Origin: Paraburkholderia kirstenboschensis
GTDB lineage: Bacteria > Pseudomonadota > Gammaproteobacteria > Burkholderiales > Burkholderiaceae
DNA length: 64,000 bases
Direction of reading: 5' to 3'
NCBI RefSeq assembly: GCF_904848585.1
Contig: NZ_CAJHCR010000005.1
Coordinates: 310,001 to 374,000, forward strand
Under the pieces are notes generated by a model. The model did no database searches, was not told where the DNA came from, and worked only from the letters and a program-made list of their open reading frames with translations. This document shows positions 25,723 to 33,778 of the stretch, piece after piece (the stretch's first letter is position 1; each line of letters begins with the position of its first letter). The position numbers were made by a program, and so were the translations under genes.

Positions 25723-26943
25723 ATGAAGAACGACACACGCGTTAGCCCGCTGCGCAACTTCGCCGAATTCGTTCGCGCGGAGCGGGTTCGATTGACCGAG
25801 CAATGGATGAATGCGGTTTTTGGCGACGCCGATCTGGTGGAAGCCGACAAGCTTACGTATCAGCAACTCGCCGATCATCTTCCGGAAATTCTCGACGGCC
25901 TGTGCGCGGCGCTCGAGGTCGAAGATCTGGAACGCCTCGAACCGGAGATCGAACGCGATGCGCGCAAGCACGGCATGGTGCGCTGGCGCCAGGGCTACCG
26001 CATCGAAGAACTGGTGCGCGAACTGGATCTGTTCCACCAGGTTCTCGCCGATGCGCTCGACGAGTACGCCACGCGCGACAACACGCTCACCCGCCGCCAC
26101 GAAAAGCGCGCGCGCCGCCTGGTCGCGGAAGCGCTGAGCATGGTCACGCTCACGTCGATCAAGGAAGTGGTCAGCGAACGCGACCGCAAAATCGACGAAT
26201 ACACCGGCCGGCTGGAGCGCGCAAACCACGAATTGACGCTGAAACAGCGGCTCGTCAGCGACTTGTACGAGTCGCGCATGTACATCACGCGCAGCGTCGT
26301 CCATGATCTGCGTAACTTTCTGAATTCGTTTTCGATGGCGCTGCAACTGATCGCTCGTGTGCCCGCCAAGGCCGACACCGCGTTGCAGCTAGCGAACCGG
26401 CAGGCGGCGGACATGAAGGCGCTTGTCGAGCAGATGGTCGAGTACTCGGTGATCCTCGGCGACGGCACGCCGCTTACGCTCGAACAGGTCGACCTGCATG
26501 AACTCTACGAGGAACTCGTGGCGTCGTCGCGGCCGTCCATCGAGGAGAAGGGACTGACGCTGCGCGCCGCGTTCGATCCGGCGCTGCCTGCCGTAACGTC
26601 GAACCGTCTGAAGCTCAAGCAGATCGCCGTCAACCTGCTTTCCAATGCGACCAAGTACACCAAATCGGGCCAGGTCGAGCTGTACTTCCTGACGGCCGGT
26701 CCGCAACACTGGTCGATCCGCGTGTCGGACACCGGCGTGGGCATCGCGGCCGCCGATGCCGAGCGGGTGTTCGCCGAATTCGAACGCGCCGCAGGCGAGG
26801 AAATCCCCGGCACCGGCTTGGGTCTCGCCATCGTGAAGGAACTGTGCCGCGTGCTCGACGGGCACATCGACTTCGCGTCGCGCGAAGGCATGGGCACCAC
26901 CTTCACGATCCGCTTTCCGTTGACGCTCGCGGAACAGCCGTAA
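25723..26943 (+). CDS. Sensor histidine kinase with RsbRD-like N-terminal domain
   Basis: A 406-residue soluble kinase with no transmembrane segment. Residues about 10-160 resemble the RsbRD/RsbT co-antagonist sensor fold (LTEQWMNAVFGDADLVEADK, HGMVRWRQGYRIEELVREL). A short coiled coil leads to the phosphoacceptor in VVHDLRNFLNSF. The ATPase domain has N-box QIAVNLLSNATKYT, G1 VSDTGVGIA and G2 GTGLGLAIVKEL. No response regulator gene is adjacent, so it is an orphan kinase. The ATG at 25723 follows the family opening; a longer frame from 25621 is unlikely. Confidence 0.88.
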   Translation: MKNDTRVSPLRNFAEFVRAERVRLTEQWMNAVFGDADLVEADKLTYQQLADHLPEILDGLCAALEVEDLERLEPEIERDARKHGMVRWRQGYRIEELVRELDLFHQVLADALDEYATRDNTLTRRHEKRARRLVAEALSMVTLTSIKEVVSERDRKIDEYTGRLERANHELTLKQRLVSDLYESRMYITRSVVHDLRNFLNSFSMALQLIARVPAKADTALQLANRQAADMKALVEQMVEYSVILGDGTPLTLEQVDLHELYEELVASSRPSIEEKGLTLRAAFDPALPAVTSNRLKLKQIAVNLLSNATKYTKSGQVELYFLTAGPQHWSIRVSDTGVGIAAADAERVFAEFERAAGEEIPGTGLGLAIVKELCRVLDGHIDFASREGMGTTFTIRFPLTLAEQP

Positions 26944-26967
26944 CAGCAGACGGGGCAAACCGACCGG

Positions 26968-27411
26968 TTATCGTGTCGCTCCGCTGCTGGTCATGCGCGG
27001 GCATACGCTCATTGCGCCGCTGCCGTTGTTCAAACCGCGCGTCACAACCTCGGACGATGTGCCGTCGCGGCGCGCCAGTTCTGCGAGATCGAGCAAGGCG
27101 GCGTAGCGCGCGGGGCAATCCGTCGACGGAACGAGTTCAGGAAGTTCACGCGGCAACTCCGGATTTGCCATGAACCTCTGCACGGCGATCACCAGTGCGG
27201 CCGCCACGATGATCATCGCCCATACGCGCGCCTTGCGAACGGTGGTTGGATCCGAAGCTCGCAAGCGCCGCCGGCGCGACACGGCAACACGTTGTTCGTC
27301 CCCCATCGCGCCGCGCGGCTGCATTGCTCGGGTGGCATTGAAGCGGCTCGGCCGACTGGCTCGGCTGGTTCGAGTCAAGCGCATTCTGAATGACATGGCG
27401 TCGCTCATCAT
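26968..27411 (-). CDS. Small single-pass membrane protein of unknown function
   Basis: A 147-residue protein with an Arg-rich N-terminal half, one transmembrane helix (WAMIIVAAALVIAVQRFM, about residues 76-93) and a C-terminal extracytoplasmic tail containing two cysteines (STDCPARY and SVCPRM). No family is recognised. The ATG at 27411 overlaps the stop of the upstream repeat protein gene (ATGATGA), indicating translational coupling and a shared job. The two tail cysteines could pair with each other or with the Cys-rich repeats of its neighbour; that is speculation. Confidence 0.6.
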   Translation of the reverse strand: MMSDAMSFRMRLTRTSRASRPSRFNATRAMQPRGAMGDEQRVAVSRRRRLRASDPTTVRKARVWAMIIVAAALVIAVQRFMANPELPRELPELVPSTDCPARYAALLDLAELARRDGTSSEVVTRGLNNGSGAMSVCPRMTSSGATR

Positions 27412-28478
27412 GCCCAGTGCGCCGGCACATACAGATTGCCGACCCAATGACCCGGCACCCAAACCGCCGGGCGCGGCGCCGGCGCAACATAGACGCGGCG
27501 CGGCGCTACGTAGATAACCGGCGGCGGCGCATAGACCACGGGCGGCGCGACATAAGCGACAGGCTTCGGCGTAATCACGACAGCCGGCGGGGGCGGCGGC
27601 GGTGCATAAACCACGGGCTTCGGTGTCACGACGACAGCCGGCGCAGGCGGCGGCGCATAAACCACGGGCGGCGGCGCTACTACGACAGCCGGCGCGGGCG
27701 GCGGCGCGTACACCACAGGCTTCGGCGCGACCACGACCGTCGTGCCGCCCGTCGCGACAACGCCCGTGCTCACCACGGTTCCGCTCGATGTCACCGTATT
27801 GCCGTGCGTGCCGGTTACGCTAGTGGACGTCGTCACGACTCCCGGCGCCACACGCGTCGCCGTGCCGGAATGCTCGACCGTGCCCCCATCCGATCCCGTT
27901 ACCGTTCCCGAACGCGAGCATGAAGCACCGGCGCAACTGGTTGACGCCGAGTGATCGACCGTATCGCCGTTGGAGCGCGTCACCGATCCCGACGACGAGT
28001 ACTGCCCCGCGCCCGTCTTCGTCACTTCGCCGGAGGTGGTGGCCGTCTTGCCATCAGGTCCGGTGAGCGCGCCCGTATGCGAACACGTGCCGCCCGCACA
28101 GCTGGTGTCGCCGGCGTGCTGCACCGAGTTTCCGTAGCGGCCCGTCGCGGTGCCCGAATTCGAGAACTGTCCGGGCGAATTGCGAGTGACCGTGCCGGTG
28201 TTCGTCGCGGCGCCGCCATAAGGCCCGATGACACCGCCTGCATGCGAGCAGCTGCCGCCGCCGCACGAGCCGTAGTGGCCTTCGTTATAGACGCCGCGCG
28301 AGGTGTAAGCGGTTCCGTGCTGCGACCACGCGAACGCCGACGCGCTGCCCAGTGCGAGCATCGCCGTTGTCGCAGTCAGCGCGAGTTTGCGCAGTGTGCG
28401 GCGAGCGGAAGGAGAAGAAGAAGTGGCGGCCGCAGATGAAGCGCCGCTGGCCGGGACTGCGAACGAATGAGTTTTCAC
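27408..28478 (-). CDS. Secreted protein with three 55-residue CxGxxCS repeats and a Pro/Val-rich tail
   Basis: A 356-residue exported protein of no recognised family. The signal peptide ends near residue 50 (LALGSASAFA). Residues 72-126, 127-181 and 182-236 are three repeats of exactly 55 residues. Each starts CxGxxCSxxG and continues with a Gly/Thr/Ser-rich beta-like pattern (GKTATTSGEV, GDTVDHSAS). Residues about 237-338 are low-complexity VVYAPPPAPAVVV-type sequence. The C-terminus WVPGHWVGNLYVPAHWA resembles the WxPGHW motif of small outer-surface proteins. The GTG at 28478 is preferred (GAAGGA upstream). Coupled to a membrane protein gene by a 4-bp overlap. Confidence 0.72.
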   Translation of the reverse strand: MKTHSFAVPASGASSAAATSSSPSARRTLRKLALTATTAMLALGSASAFAWSQHGTAYTSRGVYNEGHYGSCGGGSCSHAGGVIGPYGGAATNTGTVTRNSPGQFSNSGTATGRYGNSVQHAGDTSCAGGTCSHTGALTGPDGKTATTSGEVTKTGAGQYSSSGSVTRSNGDTVDHSASTSCAGASCSRSGTVTGSDGGTVEHSGTATRVAPGVVTTSTSVTGTHGNTVTSSGTVVSTGVVATGGTTVVVAPKPVVYAPPPAPAVVVAPPPVVYAPPPAPAVVVTPKPVVYAPPPPPPAVVITPKPVAYVAPPVVYAPPPVIYVAPRRVYVAPAPRPAVWVPGHWVGNLYVPAHWA

Positions 28479-28581
28479 GGGTATGTCCTTCGGGGATTCA
28501 GGCCACTTGCTGCGACTGCTGCTGCGCTGTGTGGCGATGAACGGACTATAGGAGGACGCTCCGCGACAGTCATCAGCCAAG

Positions 28582-28658
28582 ATATGTCACGCTGTTTCAT
28601 CGTGAAAGAAGCCTTCTGGGCAAGGCTTCGCGAGCATCTTGCAGACGCCGTGACATAT
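28582..28658. repeat. Perfect 10-bp inverted repeat with 57-bp spacing
   Basis: ATATGTCACG at 28582-28591 is exactly reverse-complemented by CGTGACATAT at 28649-28658. It lies 104 to 180 bp upstream of the GTG of the 55-residue-repeat protein gene, in its promoter region. The spacing would suit two dimer sites or a loop rather than a simple hairpin. Confidence 0.65.
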
Positions 28659-28757
28659 GCCGACACAATTCGCTTCGGTGAGAAAGCATCGTGCCGCACG
28701 GCTGCCCGAGCGACGACACGCTGCAGTGTGGCTACGGAAAATAGCGGCCGATTTCCG

Positions 28758-28787
28758 TTGACAACGCGTGCGGCAAAACGGCACACT
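28758..28787 (+). promoter_or_regulatory. Putative sigma-70 promoter for a leader RNA
   Basis: A consensus TTGACA (28758-28763) lies 18 bp before CACACT (28782-28787). Transcription would start around 28794, about 100 nt before an intrinsic-type terminator and 190 nt before the DUF2917 gene. Confidence 0.5.
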
Positions 28788-28793
28788 CGGTTC

Positions 28794-28945
28794 ATGTTGA
28801 CGCACACCTCCATCGCAGTAGCGATTAACCACCCGAAGCGAGCCATCATCGGCTGGCCTATGGGAGCATGTTTGCGTTAGCAGTCTGAATCTGCAAAACA
28901 AAACCCCAAGGCCCCGCTGGTAACGGAAGGGGCCTTTTGTTTTGT
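28794..28945 (+). ncRNA. Candidate leader RNA or small RNA ending in a terminator
   Basis: From the predicted start near 28794 the transcript would run about 150 nt to the hairpin at 28895-28945. It contains a 28-codon open frame (28794-28880, beginning MLTHTSIAVAINH) that lacks a ribosome site, so it is a weak coding candidate. The next gene begins 39 bp after the hairpin. An attenuator, a small RNA, or the tail of an unseen gene are all possible. Confidence 0.4.
28895..28945 (+). terminator. Extended hairpin with A-rich and T-rich flanks
   Basis: AAGGCCCC (28908-28915) pairs with GGGGCCTT (28929-28936). Outside it, AAAACAAAA can pair with the following TTTTGTTTT after a CCCC bulge. The T-rich 3' side makes it a good intrinsic terminator for plus-strand transcription. 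It stands directly in front of the DUF2917 gene, where it would block read-through. Confidence 0.75.
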
Positions 28946-28983
28946 GGGCGTCTCCGTCGGCCGGCTCGATAACGGAGAGCAAG

Positions 28984-29361
28984 ATGGATCAGGCAAGCCC
29001 GCAGTGCATGGACGACGACGCACATCGTTATGCTTACTATCAGGACGAGCGTCTACCGAAGGTGGTGGTGCATTTCCCGGTTGCGCCAGGCGCGACGCTG
29101 ACATGGCGTGTCGAGGCGGACAGCACGCTTACCGTGAAGGGTGCGCGCCTCTGGCTGACGCGCATCAGTTCACCGTACGATCACTGGATCGCGCCGGGCC
29201 AAACATTCAGCCTGCAGCGCGGCGAACGCATATGGCTCAGCACTGACGGCGAACGCACAGCGCATGTTTCGCTGACCTCCGCGCTGCACGCGAACGGCCT
29301 CTTCGCGCGCTGGCTCGGACGGCTCGCCGGTTTAAGCCTGGGGCCGCCGAGCCCGCGCTGA
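28984..29361 (+). CDS. DUF2917 domain protein
   Basis: A 125-residue protein whose core (LTWRVEADSTLTVKGARLWL, YDHWIAPGQTFSLQRGERIW) matches the small beta-sheet DUF2917 family common in Burkholderiaceae. Function is unknown. No signal peptide or transmembrane helix. The ATG at 28984 has GGAGAG upstream. It lies just behind the strong hairpin at 28895-28945, so its expression may depend on read-through. Confidence 0.82.
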   Translation: MDQASPQCMDDDAHRYAYYQDERLPKVVVHFPVAPGATLTWRVEADSTLTVKGARLWLTRISSPYDHWIAPGQTFSLQRGERIWLSTDGERTAHVSLTSALHANGLFARWLGRLAGLSLGPPSPR

Positions 29362-29393
29362 CATGCGTTGACATGCGTTGACATGCATTGTCA
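29358..29393. repeat. Three 10-bp tandem repeats with inverted ends
   Basis: ACATGCGTTG is repeated twice exactly and a third time as ACATGCATTG (29361-29390), starting in the stop codon of the DUF2917 gene. The array is bounded by CTGACA and TGTCAG, which are inverted copies and could close a stem. Each unit junction recreates TTGACA. Confidence 0.7.
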
Positions 29394-29497
29394 GGCTCCG
29401 CGCATGTCGCGTGAACTCGTTGCATGCGCAGCGCGAGCCTGAAAGAACAACGGCGCGACGGCTCGCAAGGCCATCGCGCCGCGCAACGACATACGCT

Positions 29498-30094
29498 TCA
29501 TTGAGCCGTGTTTTGCGCCGCGTCTTGCGGCGTAATCTGCACAGCCGCAGCCGAAACGAATACCGCGTGAATCGTGTCGCCCACCTTCACGTCTGCAAGG
29601 TCGACTTGCGGACCGACTTCGAGCGTTTGTGTCTGATACGCGCCGCGCAACGTGACGAGGCGCCGCTTGCGGTCGATCTTTTGCACGGTAGCGAGCACTT
29701 CGACCTGACGCGCCGATTCGAACCCGCCCGAGGCCGGTGTGTAGACCTGCGTATCGACACGTTCGCGAATGCCCTTGCCTTTGCCCGTCACGCGCTCGGC
29801 CTTGACCAGCAGCGCGTTTTTATAGAGCGCATCCACATGGTCGCCCACCTTCAGTTTTTCGAAACCGGCGACTTGCTGGCCCACGAGCACGATCACTACG
29901 TTGCCGTTCGCCCCCTTCAGCGTGAGCGAGCGGCTGCCAGGGTCGATACCCACGATGGTGGCCTTCATATGCACAGGCTCCACCGCACTGACAACACCTT
30001 GCGCAGTACTCGCCAGCGGGTCTTGCGCCCACGCCGGCTGAGCCGCGGCGAGCACCGCTGCCGTCAATGCTGCTCCTATCGTTGCTGCATTCAT
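29498..30094 (-). CDS. Periplasmic protein with two OB-like beta segments, function unknown
   Basis: A 198-residue exported protein with a signal peptide ending at AQPAWAQ (about residue 24). It contains two similar beta-rich modules, MKATIVGIDPGSRSLTLKGA with VGDHVDALY, and ATVQKIDRKRRLVTLRGAYQ with VGDTIHAVF. This repeated ‘convert-and-compare’ pattern resembles small OB-fold periplasmic proteins. No enzyme motif is present. It is a single gene transcribed toward the DUF2917 gene. Confidence 0.7.
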   Translation of the reverse strand: MNAATIGAALTAAVLAAAQPAWAQDPLASTAQGVVSAVEPVHMKATIVGIDPGSRSLTLKGANGNVVIVLVGQQVAGFEKLKVGDHVDALYKNALLVKAERVTGKGKGIRERVDTQVYTPASGGFESARQVEVLATVQKIDRKRRLVTLRGAYQTQTLEVGPQVDLADVKVGDTIHAVFVSAAAVQITPQDAAQNTAQ

Positions 30095-30255
30095 TTACGC
30101 TCTCCTTGATGAATCGCCCCTGCCATGTTGCCCATTTCGCATAATGTCGAATGGAAAATATTCAGGACGCTTGACTAAAGGTGTAGCGCAACGATTGTAC
30201 ATGCCTTACAAAAAGCTTCAATCGCGATCCGGTACAACGCTTGCCAACGCGCGAC

Positions 30256-30298
30256 GCAAAAAGAAACAGCCTCTTCGCGGTAGCGAAAAGGCTGTTCG
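30256..30298 (-). terminator. Intrinsic terminator after pcaF
   Basis: On the minus strand AACAGCCTTTTCGC pairs with GCGAAGAGGCTGTT (one mismatch region) around a short loop, followed by TCTTTTT. It begins 43 bp after the pcaF stop codon. Confidence 0.82.
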
Positions 30299-30340
30299 GT
30301 AACACCAAGCGCTGCATGCACACGCATGCGCGCTAATCCA

Positions 30341-31543
30341 TCACACGCGTTCAATCGCGATTGCGATGCCCTGTCCCACGCCGATACACATCGTGCACAG
30401 TGCAAAGCGTCCCTGCGTGCGGTGCAGTTGGTACATCGCGGTCGTCACGAGGCGCGCGCCGCTCATGCCGAGCGGATGACCGAGCGCGATCGCGCCGCCG
30501 TTCGGGTTCACGCGAGCGTCGTCGTCGGCCACGCCAAGCGTGCGCAGCACCGCAATACCTTGCGAAGCAAACGCCTCGTTCAGCTCGATCAGGTCGAACT
30601 GATCGATGGTCATGTTCAGGCGCGCCATCAACTTTTGCGCGGCGGGCGCTGGGCCCATGCCCATTACGCGCGGCGCGACACCCGCTGTCGCGATGCCGAG
30701 CACGCGGGCTCGCGGCGTGAGGCCGAAGCGCTTTGCCGTCTCTTCGTTCGCCAGCAGCAGCGCCGCTGCGCCGTCGTTGACGCCCGATGCGTTGCCTGCG
30801 GTCACGGTGCCGTCCGGACGCACGACGCCCTTCAGTTTCGCGAGCGCCTCCAGGCTCGTTTCACGCGGATGCTCGTCTTGCGATACGGTGACCGGATCGC
30901 CCTTCTTCTGCGCGATCGTCACGCCGACGATTTCCTGCGCGAGCGTGCCGTCCTTCTGAGCGCGCGCGGCCTTCTGCTGGCTGCGAAGTGCGAAGGCATC
31001 CTGATCGGCGCGGCTGATGTTGTAGTCGGTCGCCACGTTTTCGCCGGTCTCGGGCATCGAGTCGACGCCGTACATCTGCTTCATCAACGGATTGACGAAA
31101 CGCCAGCCGATGGTCGTGTCGTAGATATCCGCCTGGCGCGAAAACGCGCTCGTCGCCTTGCCCATGACGAACGGTGCGCGGCTCATGCTTTCGACGCCGC
31201 CGGCCACCATCAACGCGGCCTCGCCGGACTTGATTGCGCGCGCGGCGATGCCGATCGCGTCCATGCCCGAGCCGCACAGACGGTTCACGGTCGAGCCCGG
31301 CACGTCTTTAGGCAGCCCCGCCAGCAGCAGCGACATGCGCGCCACGTTGCGATTGTCTTCGCCAGCCTGGTTCGCGCAGCCGTAGATCACGTCGTCGATG
31401 ACACTCCAGTCGACGTTCTTGTTGCGCTCCATCAGCGCCTTCAGCGGCACCGCGCCCAGATCGTCCGCGCGAACCGACGACAGCGAGCCCGCATAGCGGC
31501 CGATGGGGGTGCGAATCGCGTCGCACAGGAATGCTTCGGTCAT
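30341..31543 (-). CDS. pcaF: 3-oxoadipyl-CoA thiolase
   Basis: A 400-residue thiolase completing the beta-ketoadipate pathway (beta-ketoadipyl-CoA to succinyl-CoA and acetyl-CoA). The acylating cysteine is in NRLCGSGMDAIG, the His in NGGAIALGHPLGMSGARL and the second Cys in ALCTMCIGVGQG. The opening MTEAFLCDAIRTPIGRYAGSL and NFCAAG-region context fit PcaF/PaaJ rather than acetyl-CoA acetyltransferase. It stands alone; pcaIJ are not adjacent. GGAG precedes the ATG, and a clear terminator follows. Confidence 0.92.
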   Translation of the reverse strand: MTEAFLCDAIRTPIGRYAGSLSSVRADDLGAVPLKALMERNKNVDWSVIDDVIYGCANQAGEDNRNVARMSLLLAGLPKDVPGSTVNRLCGSGMDAIGIAARAIKSGEAALMVAGGVESMSRAPFVMGKATSAFSRQADIYDTTIGWRFVNPLMKQMYGVDSMPETGENVATDYNISRADQDAFALRSQQKAARAQKDGTLAQEIVGVTIAQKKGDPVTVSQDEHPRETSLEALAKLKGVVRPDGTVTAGNASGVNDGAAALLLANEETAKRFGLTPRARVLGIATAGVAPRVMGMGPAPAAQKLMARLNMTIDQFDLIELNEAFASQGIAVLRTLGVADDDARVNPNGGAIALGHPLGMSGARLVTTAMYQLHRTQGRFALCTMCIGVGQGIAIAIERV

Positions 31544-31907
31544 GTGATGTCTCCAGTGATGTGCTGCGCGCGCCGCGCCGTCAGCATGGATGCGCGGCGC
31601 GGGCGGATGCGTCGAGCATCGGCCGGGCGGCTGCCGGGCAGCCGTCGCGTGAATTCAGCTTAGCGCAGGATGGTGAACGATGCGTTCGAGCCGCCGGCCG
31701 CTTTGTTCTTTATGCGAACATACGGTCATATATCGAACAACAAGGCTCGATAATAGGCGCGTGGCGGAAACGCTGTCAAGCGCGCACCGCCCGTCATCAG
31801 GGAATACGTGAGAGGCGGCCGCCGCGCCAGGCTCGTGTCTGACAATTGATGCGCCCGCGCCGCCGCCACGCTGCAGGCCGCGACGCGGGGCTTGGCGGAC
31901 GTTTTTT
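31544..31907. other. Intergenic region between pcaF and denD
   Basis: About 360 bp that contains the pcaF promoter (with the inverted repeat listed separately) and the end of the tetronate operon. T-rich sequence (TTTTTTT, 31900-31907 region) lies just beyond the denD stop on the plus strand. No further gene was recognised. Confidence 0.45.
31705..31738 (-). promoter_or_regulatory. Candidate IclR/PcaR-type operator upstream of pcaF
   Basis: GTTC-N7-GAAC (31705-31719) is an inverted repeat, and a third CGAAC half-site follows at 31734-31738, 19 bp further along. The site is about 160 bp upstream of the pcaF ATG. PcaR/PobR-type IclR regulators bind GTTCG/CGAAC half-sites as inverted and direct repeats, which this arrangement resembles. 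Confidence 0.5.
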
Positions 31908-32888
31908 TTAGCGGAGCTGCACGCCCTCGTCCGCGATATAGGCGCGGATCACGTCGGCGAACGTGTGCTCGCCGCGCAGGCCCAGTTGTTCGGCGCGCGA
32001 CGTGTCCCAACGTCCCGGCCAGCTACCGACGATTTTTTCGATGCGCACGTCCGGCTGCCAGACGATCCGCTTCGCGACCTCGTCGCCAGCCACTTCGCGC
32101 AGCGCCGCCACCATTTCGTCGACGCTCACGGAGATGCCCGGCAGATTCAGCACGCGTTGGTTGCCAAGCGCGGCGGCGTCGAGTTCGAGCCCGGCGATCA
32201 GGCACTCGATCGCTTTACGCGGCGACAGCAGCCACAGCCGCGTGGAGCCGTTGACGGGGCACACAGCCTCTTCGCCGTTCAGCGGCTCGCGGATAATGCC
32301 GCTCGCAAACGACGACGCCGCCGCATTCGGCTTGCCGGGCCGAACGCTGATCGTGGGCAGCCGCAGCACGCGTCCGTCGACGAAACCGCGCCGCGAATAG
32401 TCGTTGAGCAGCAATTCGGCGATCGCCTTTTGCGCGCCGTACGACGACTGCGGATTAAGCGCGGTATCGTTCTGCACGATGTCGGGCAAGTCGCCGCCGT
32501 ACACCGCGACCGAACTCGTGAACACCACGCGCGGCCGGTGTCCGCGTTGACGGCAAACGTCGAGCAACAAGCGCGACGCGTCGAGATTGATGCGCATGCC
32601 GAGATCGAAGTCTGCTTCCGCCTGACCGCTCACCACCGCGGCAAGGTGAAAGATCGCCGCGGTGTTGCTGTCGATCGCACGCTCGAGCACACTGCGCTCC
32701 GCGATATCGCCCACTTCGGTGCGCACGCGGCTGTCGCCGAAATCGTTCGCTTGCACGACGTCGAGCAAGATGAGTTCGGTGATGGCTTGCGGCGCGCCCT
32801 GCGCGTCTTTCAACGAACCGCGCGAGAGCAGTTCACGTGCAAGGCGTTGGCCGAGAAATCCCGCGCCGCCGGTTATTAGTACTTTCAT
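31908..32888 (-). CDS. denD: D-erythronate dehydrogenase
   Basis: A 326-residue NAD-dependent short-chain dehydrogenase of the extended type. It has the Rossmann motif TGGAGFLGQRLA and the catalytic YxxxK in SSYGAQKAIAE, with the upstream Ser region VVFTSSVAVYGGD. DenD oxidises D-erythronate at C2 to 2-oxo-tetronate, feeding the isomerase, kinase and decarboxylase encoded upstream. It is the last gene of the acid-sugar operon. Confidence 0.9.
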   Translation of the reverse strand: MKVLITGGAGFLGQRLARELLSRGSLKDAQGAPQAITELILLDVVQANDFGDSRVRTEVGDIAERSVLERAIDSNTAAIFHLAAVVSGQAEADFDLGMRINLDASRLLLDVCRQRGHRPRVVFTSSVAVYGGDLPDIVQNDTALNPQSSYGAQKAIAELLLNDYSRRGFVDGRVLRLPTISVRPGKPNAAASSFASGIIREPLNGEEAVCPVNGSTRLWLLSPRKAIECLIAGLELDAAALGNQRVLNLPGISVSVDEMVAALREVAGDEVAKRIVWQPDVRIEKIVGSWPGRWDTSRAEQLGLRGEHTFADVIRAYIADEGVQLR

Positions 32889-32915
32889 GATTGGCTTCTG
32901 TCCTCGTTATATTGA

Positions 32916-33701
32916 TCAGGCGGCGTTCAGATACGGTTTGAGCCAGCCGAGCCCCGCCGAAGTCGCGGCCCGCGGCCGGTATTCGCAGCCGATGTAGCCG
33001 TCGTAGCCGAGTGAGTCGATTACGTCGAACAGATACGGATAGTTGATCTCACCCGTATCCGGCTCGTGTCGCTCGGGTACTCCTGCAACCTGAATGTGAC
33101 CGATGCCCGCCTGATCGCGCTTGAGCTTTACTGCGAGATCGCCTTCCACGATCTGACAGTGGTAACAGTCGAACTGCACCTTCAGATTCGGCTCGCCGAC
33201 TTCCGCGCAAATAGCTTGCGCCTCGTCCTGCCGGTTCAGGAAAAAGCCTGGCATGTCGCGTGTATTGATCGGCTCGATCACAATCATGATGCCCTCGGCT
33301 TGCGCAGCCTTCGCGGCATACGCGAGGTTTTGCAGATACACCTCGCGATGCCGCTCGCGCGGCTGATCTGCGCCGATCAGGCCTGCCATCACATGCAGCT
33401 TGCGATTGCCGATGACGCGCGCGTACTCGAGAGCCGTGTCGACGCTGCGGCGGAACTCGTCCTCACGTCCGGGCAGCGTTGCGATGCCCCGCTCGCCGCT
33501 CGCCCAGTCGCCCGGAGGCGCGTTGAAGAGCGCTTGTGTCAGACCGTTGGCGTCGAGCCGCGCCTTGATTTCCGCAGCGCGAAAATCGTAGGGAAACAGA
33601 AACTCGACCGCTTTAAAGCCGTCTTTTGCCGCGGCGGCGAAACGATCCAGAAAAGCGTGCTCGTTGTACATCATCGACAGATTGGCGGCAAAGCGAGGCA
33701 T
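32916..33701 (-). CDS. otnI: 2-oxo-tetronate isomerase (hydroxypyruvate isomerase family)
   Basis: A 261-residue TIM-barrel isomerase beginning MPRFAANLSMMYNEHAFLDR. Metal-ligand regions include MIVIEPINTRDMPGFF, VQFDCYHCQIVEGDL and YIGCEYRP. OtnI interconverts 2-oxo- and 3-oxo-tetronate so the erythronate branch joins the kinase step. The ATG at 33701 is at the family start; the frame is open upstream but that sequence does not look like the family. Same operon as denD, 28 bp away. Confidence 0.9.
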   Translation of the reverse strand: MPRFAANLSMMYNEHAFLDRFAAAAKDGFKAVEFLFPYDFRAAEIKARLDANGLTQALFNAPPGDWASGERGIATLPGREDEFRRSVDTALEYARVIGNRKLHVMAGLIGADQPRERHREVYLQNLAYAAKAAQAEGIMIVIEPINTRDMPGFFLNRQDEAQAICAEVGEPNLKVQFDCYHCQIVEGDLAVKLKRDQAGIGHIQVAGVPERHEPDTGEINYPYLFDVIDSLGYDGYIGCEYRPRAATSAGLGWLKPYLNAA

Positions 33702-33778
33702 GGCAGCAACTCCTTTGAAGCTGTGTTCAGCGCGCGGCAAACGAAGCTGGAGCAGCAACGTATGCGCCGCGCGGGCTG

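Noticed and set aside
28794..28880. 28-codon open frame as a real leader peptide
   Set aside because: No ribosome site, and no run of a single regulatory amino acid as in classical attenuators. Kept only as part of the leader RNA candidate.
29358..29393. 10-bp repeats as a CRISPR or insertion-sequence end
   Set aside because: No spacers, no transposase and no target duplication; a simple short tandem array explains it.
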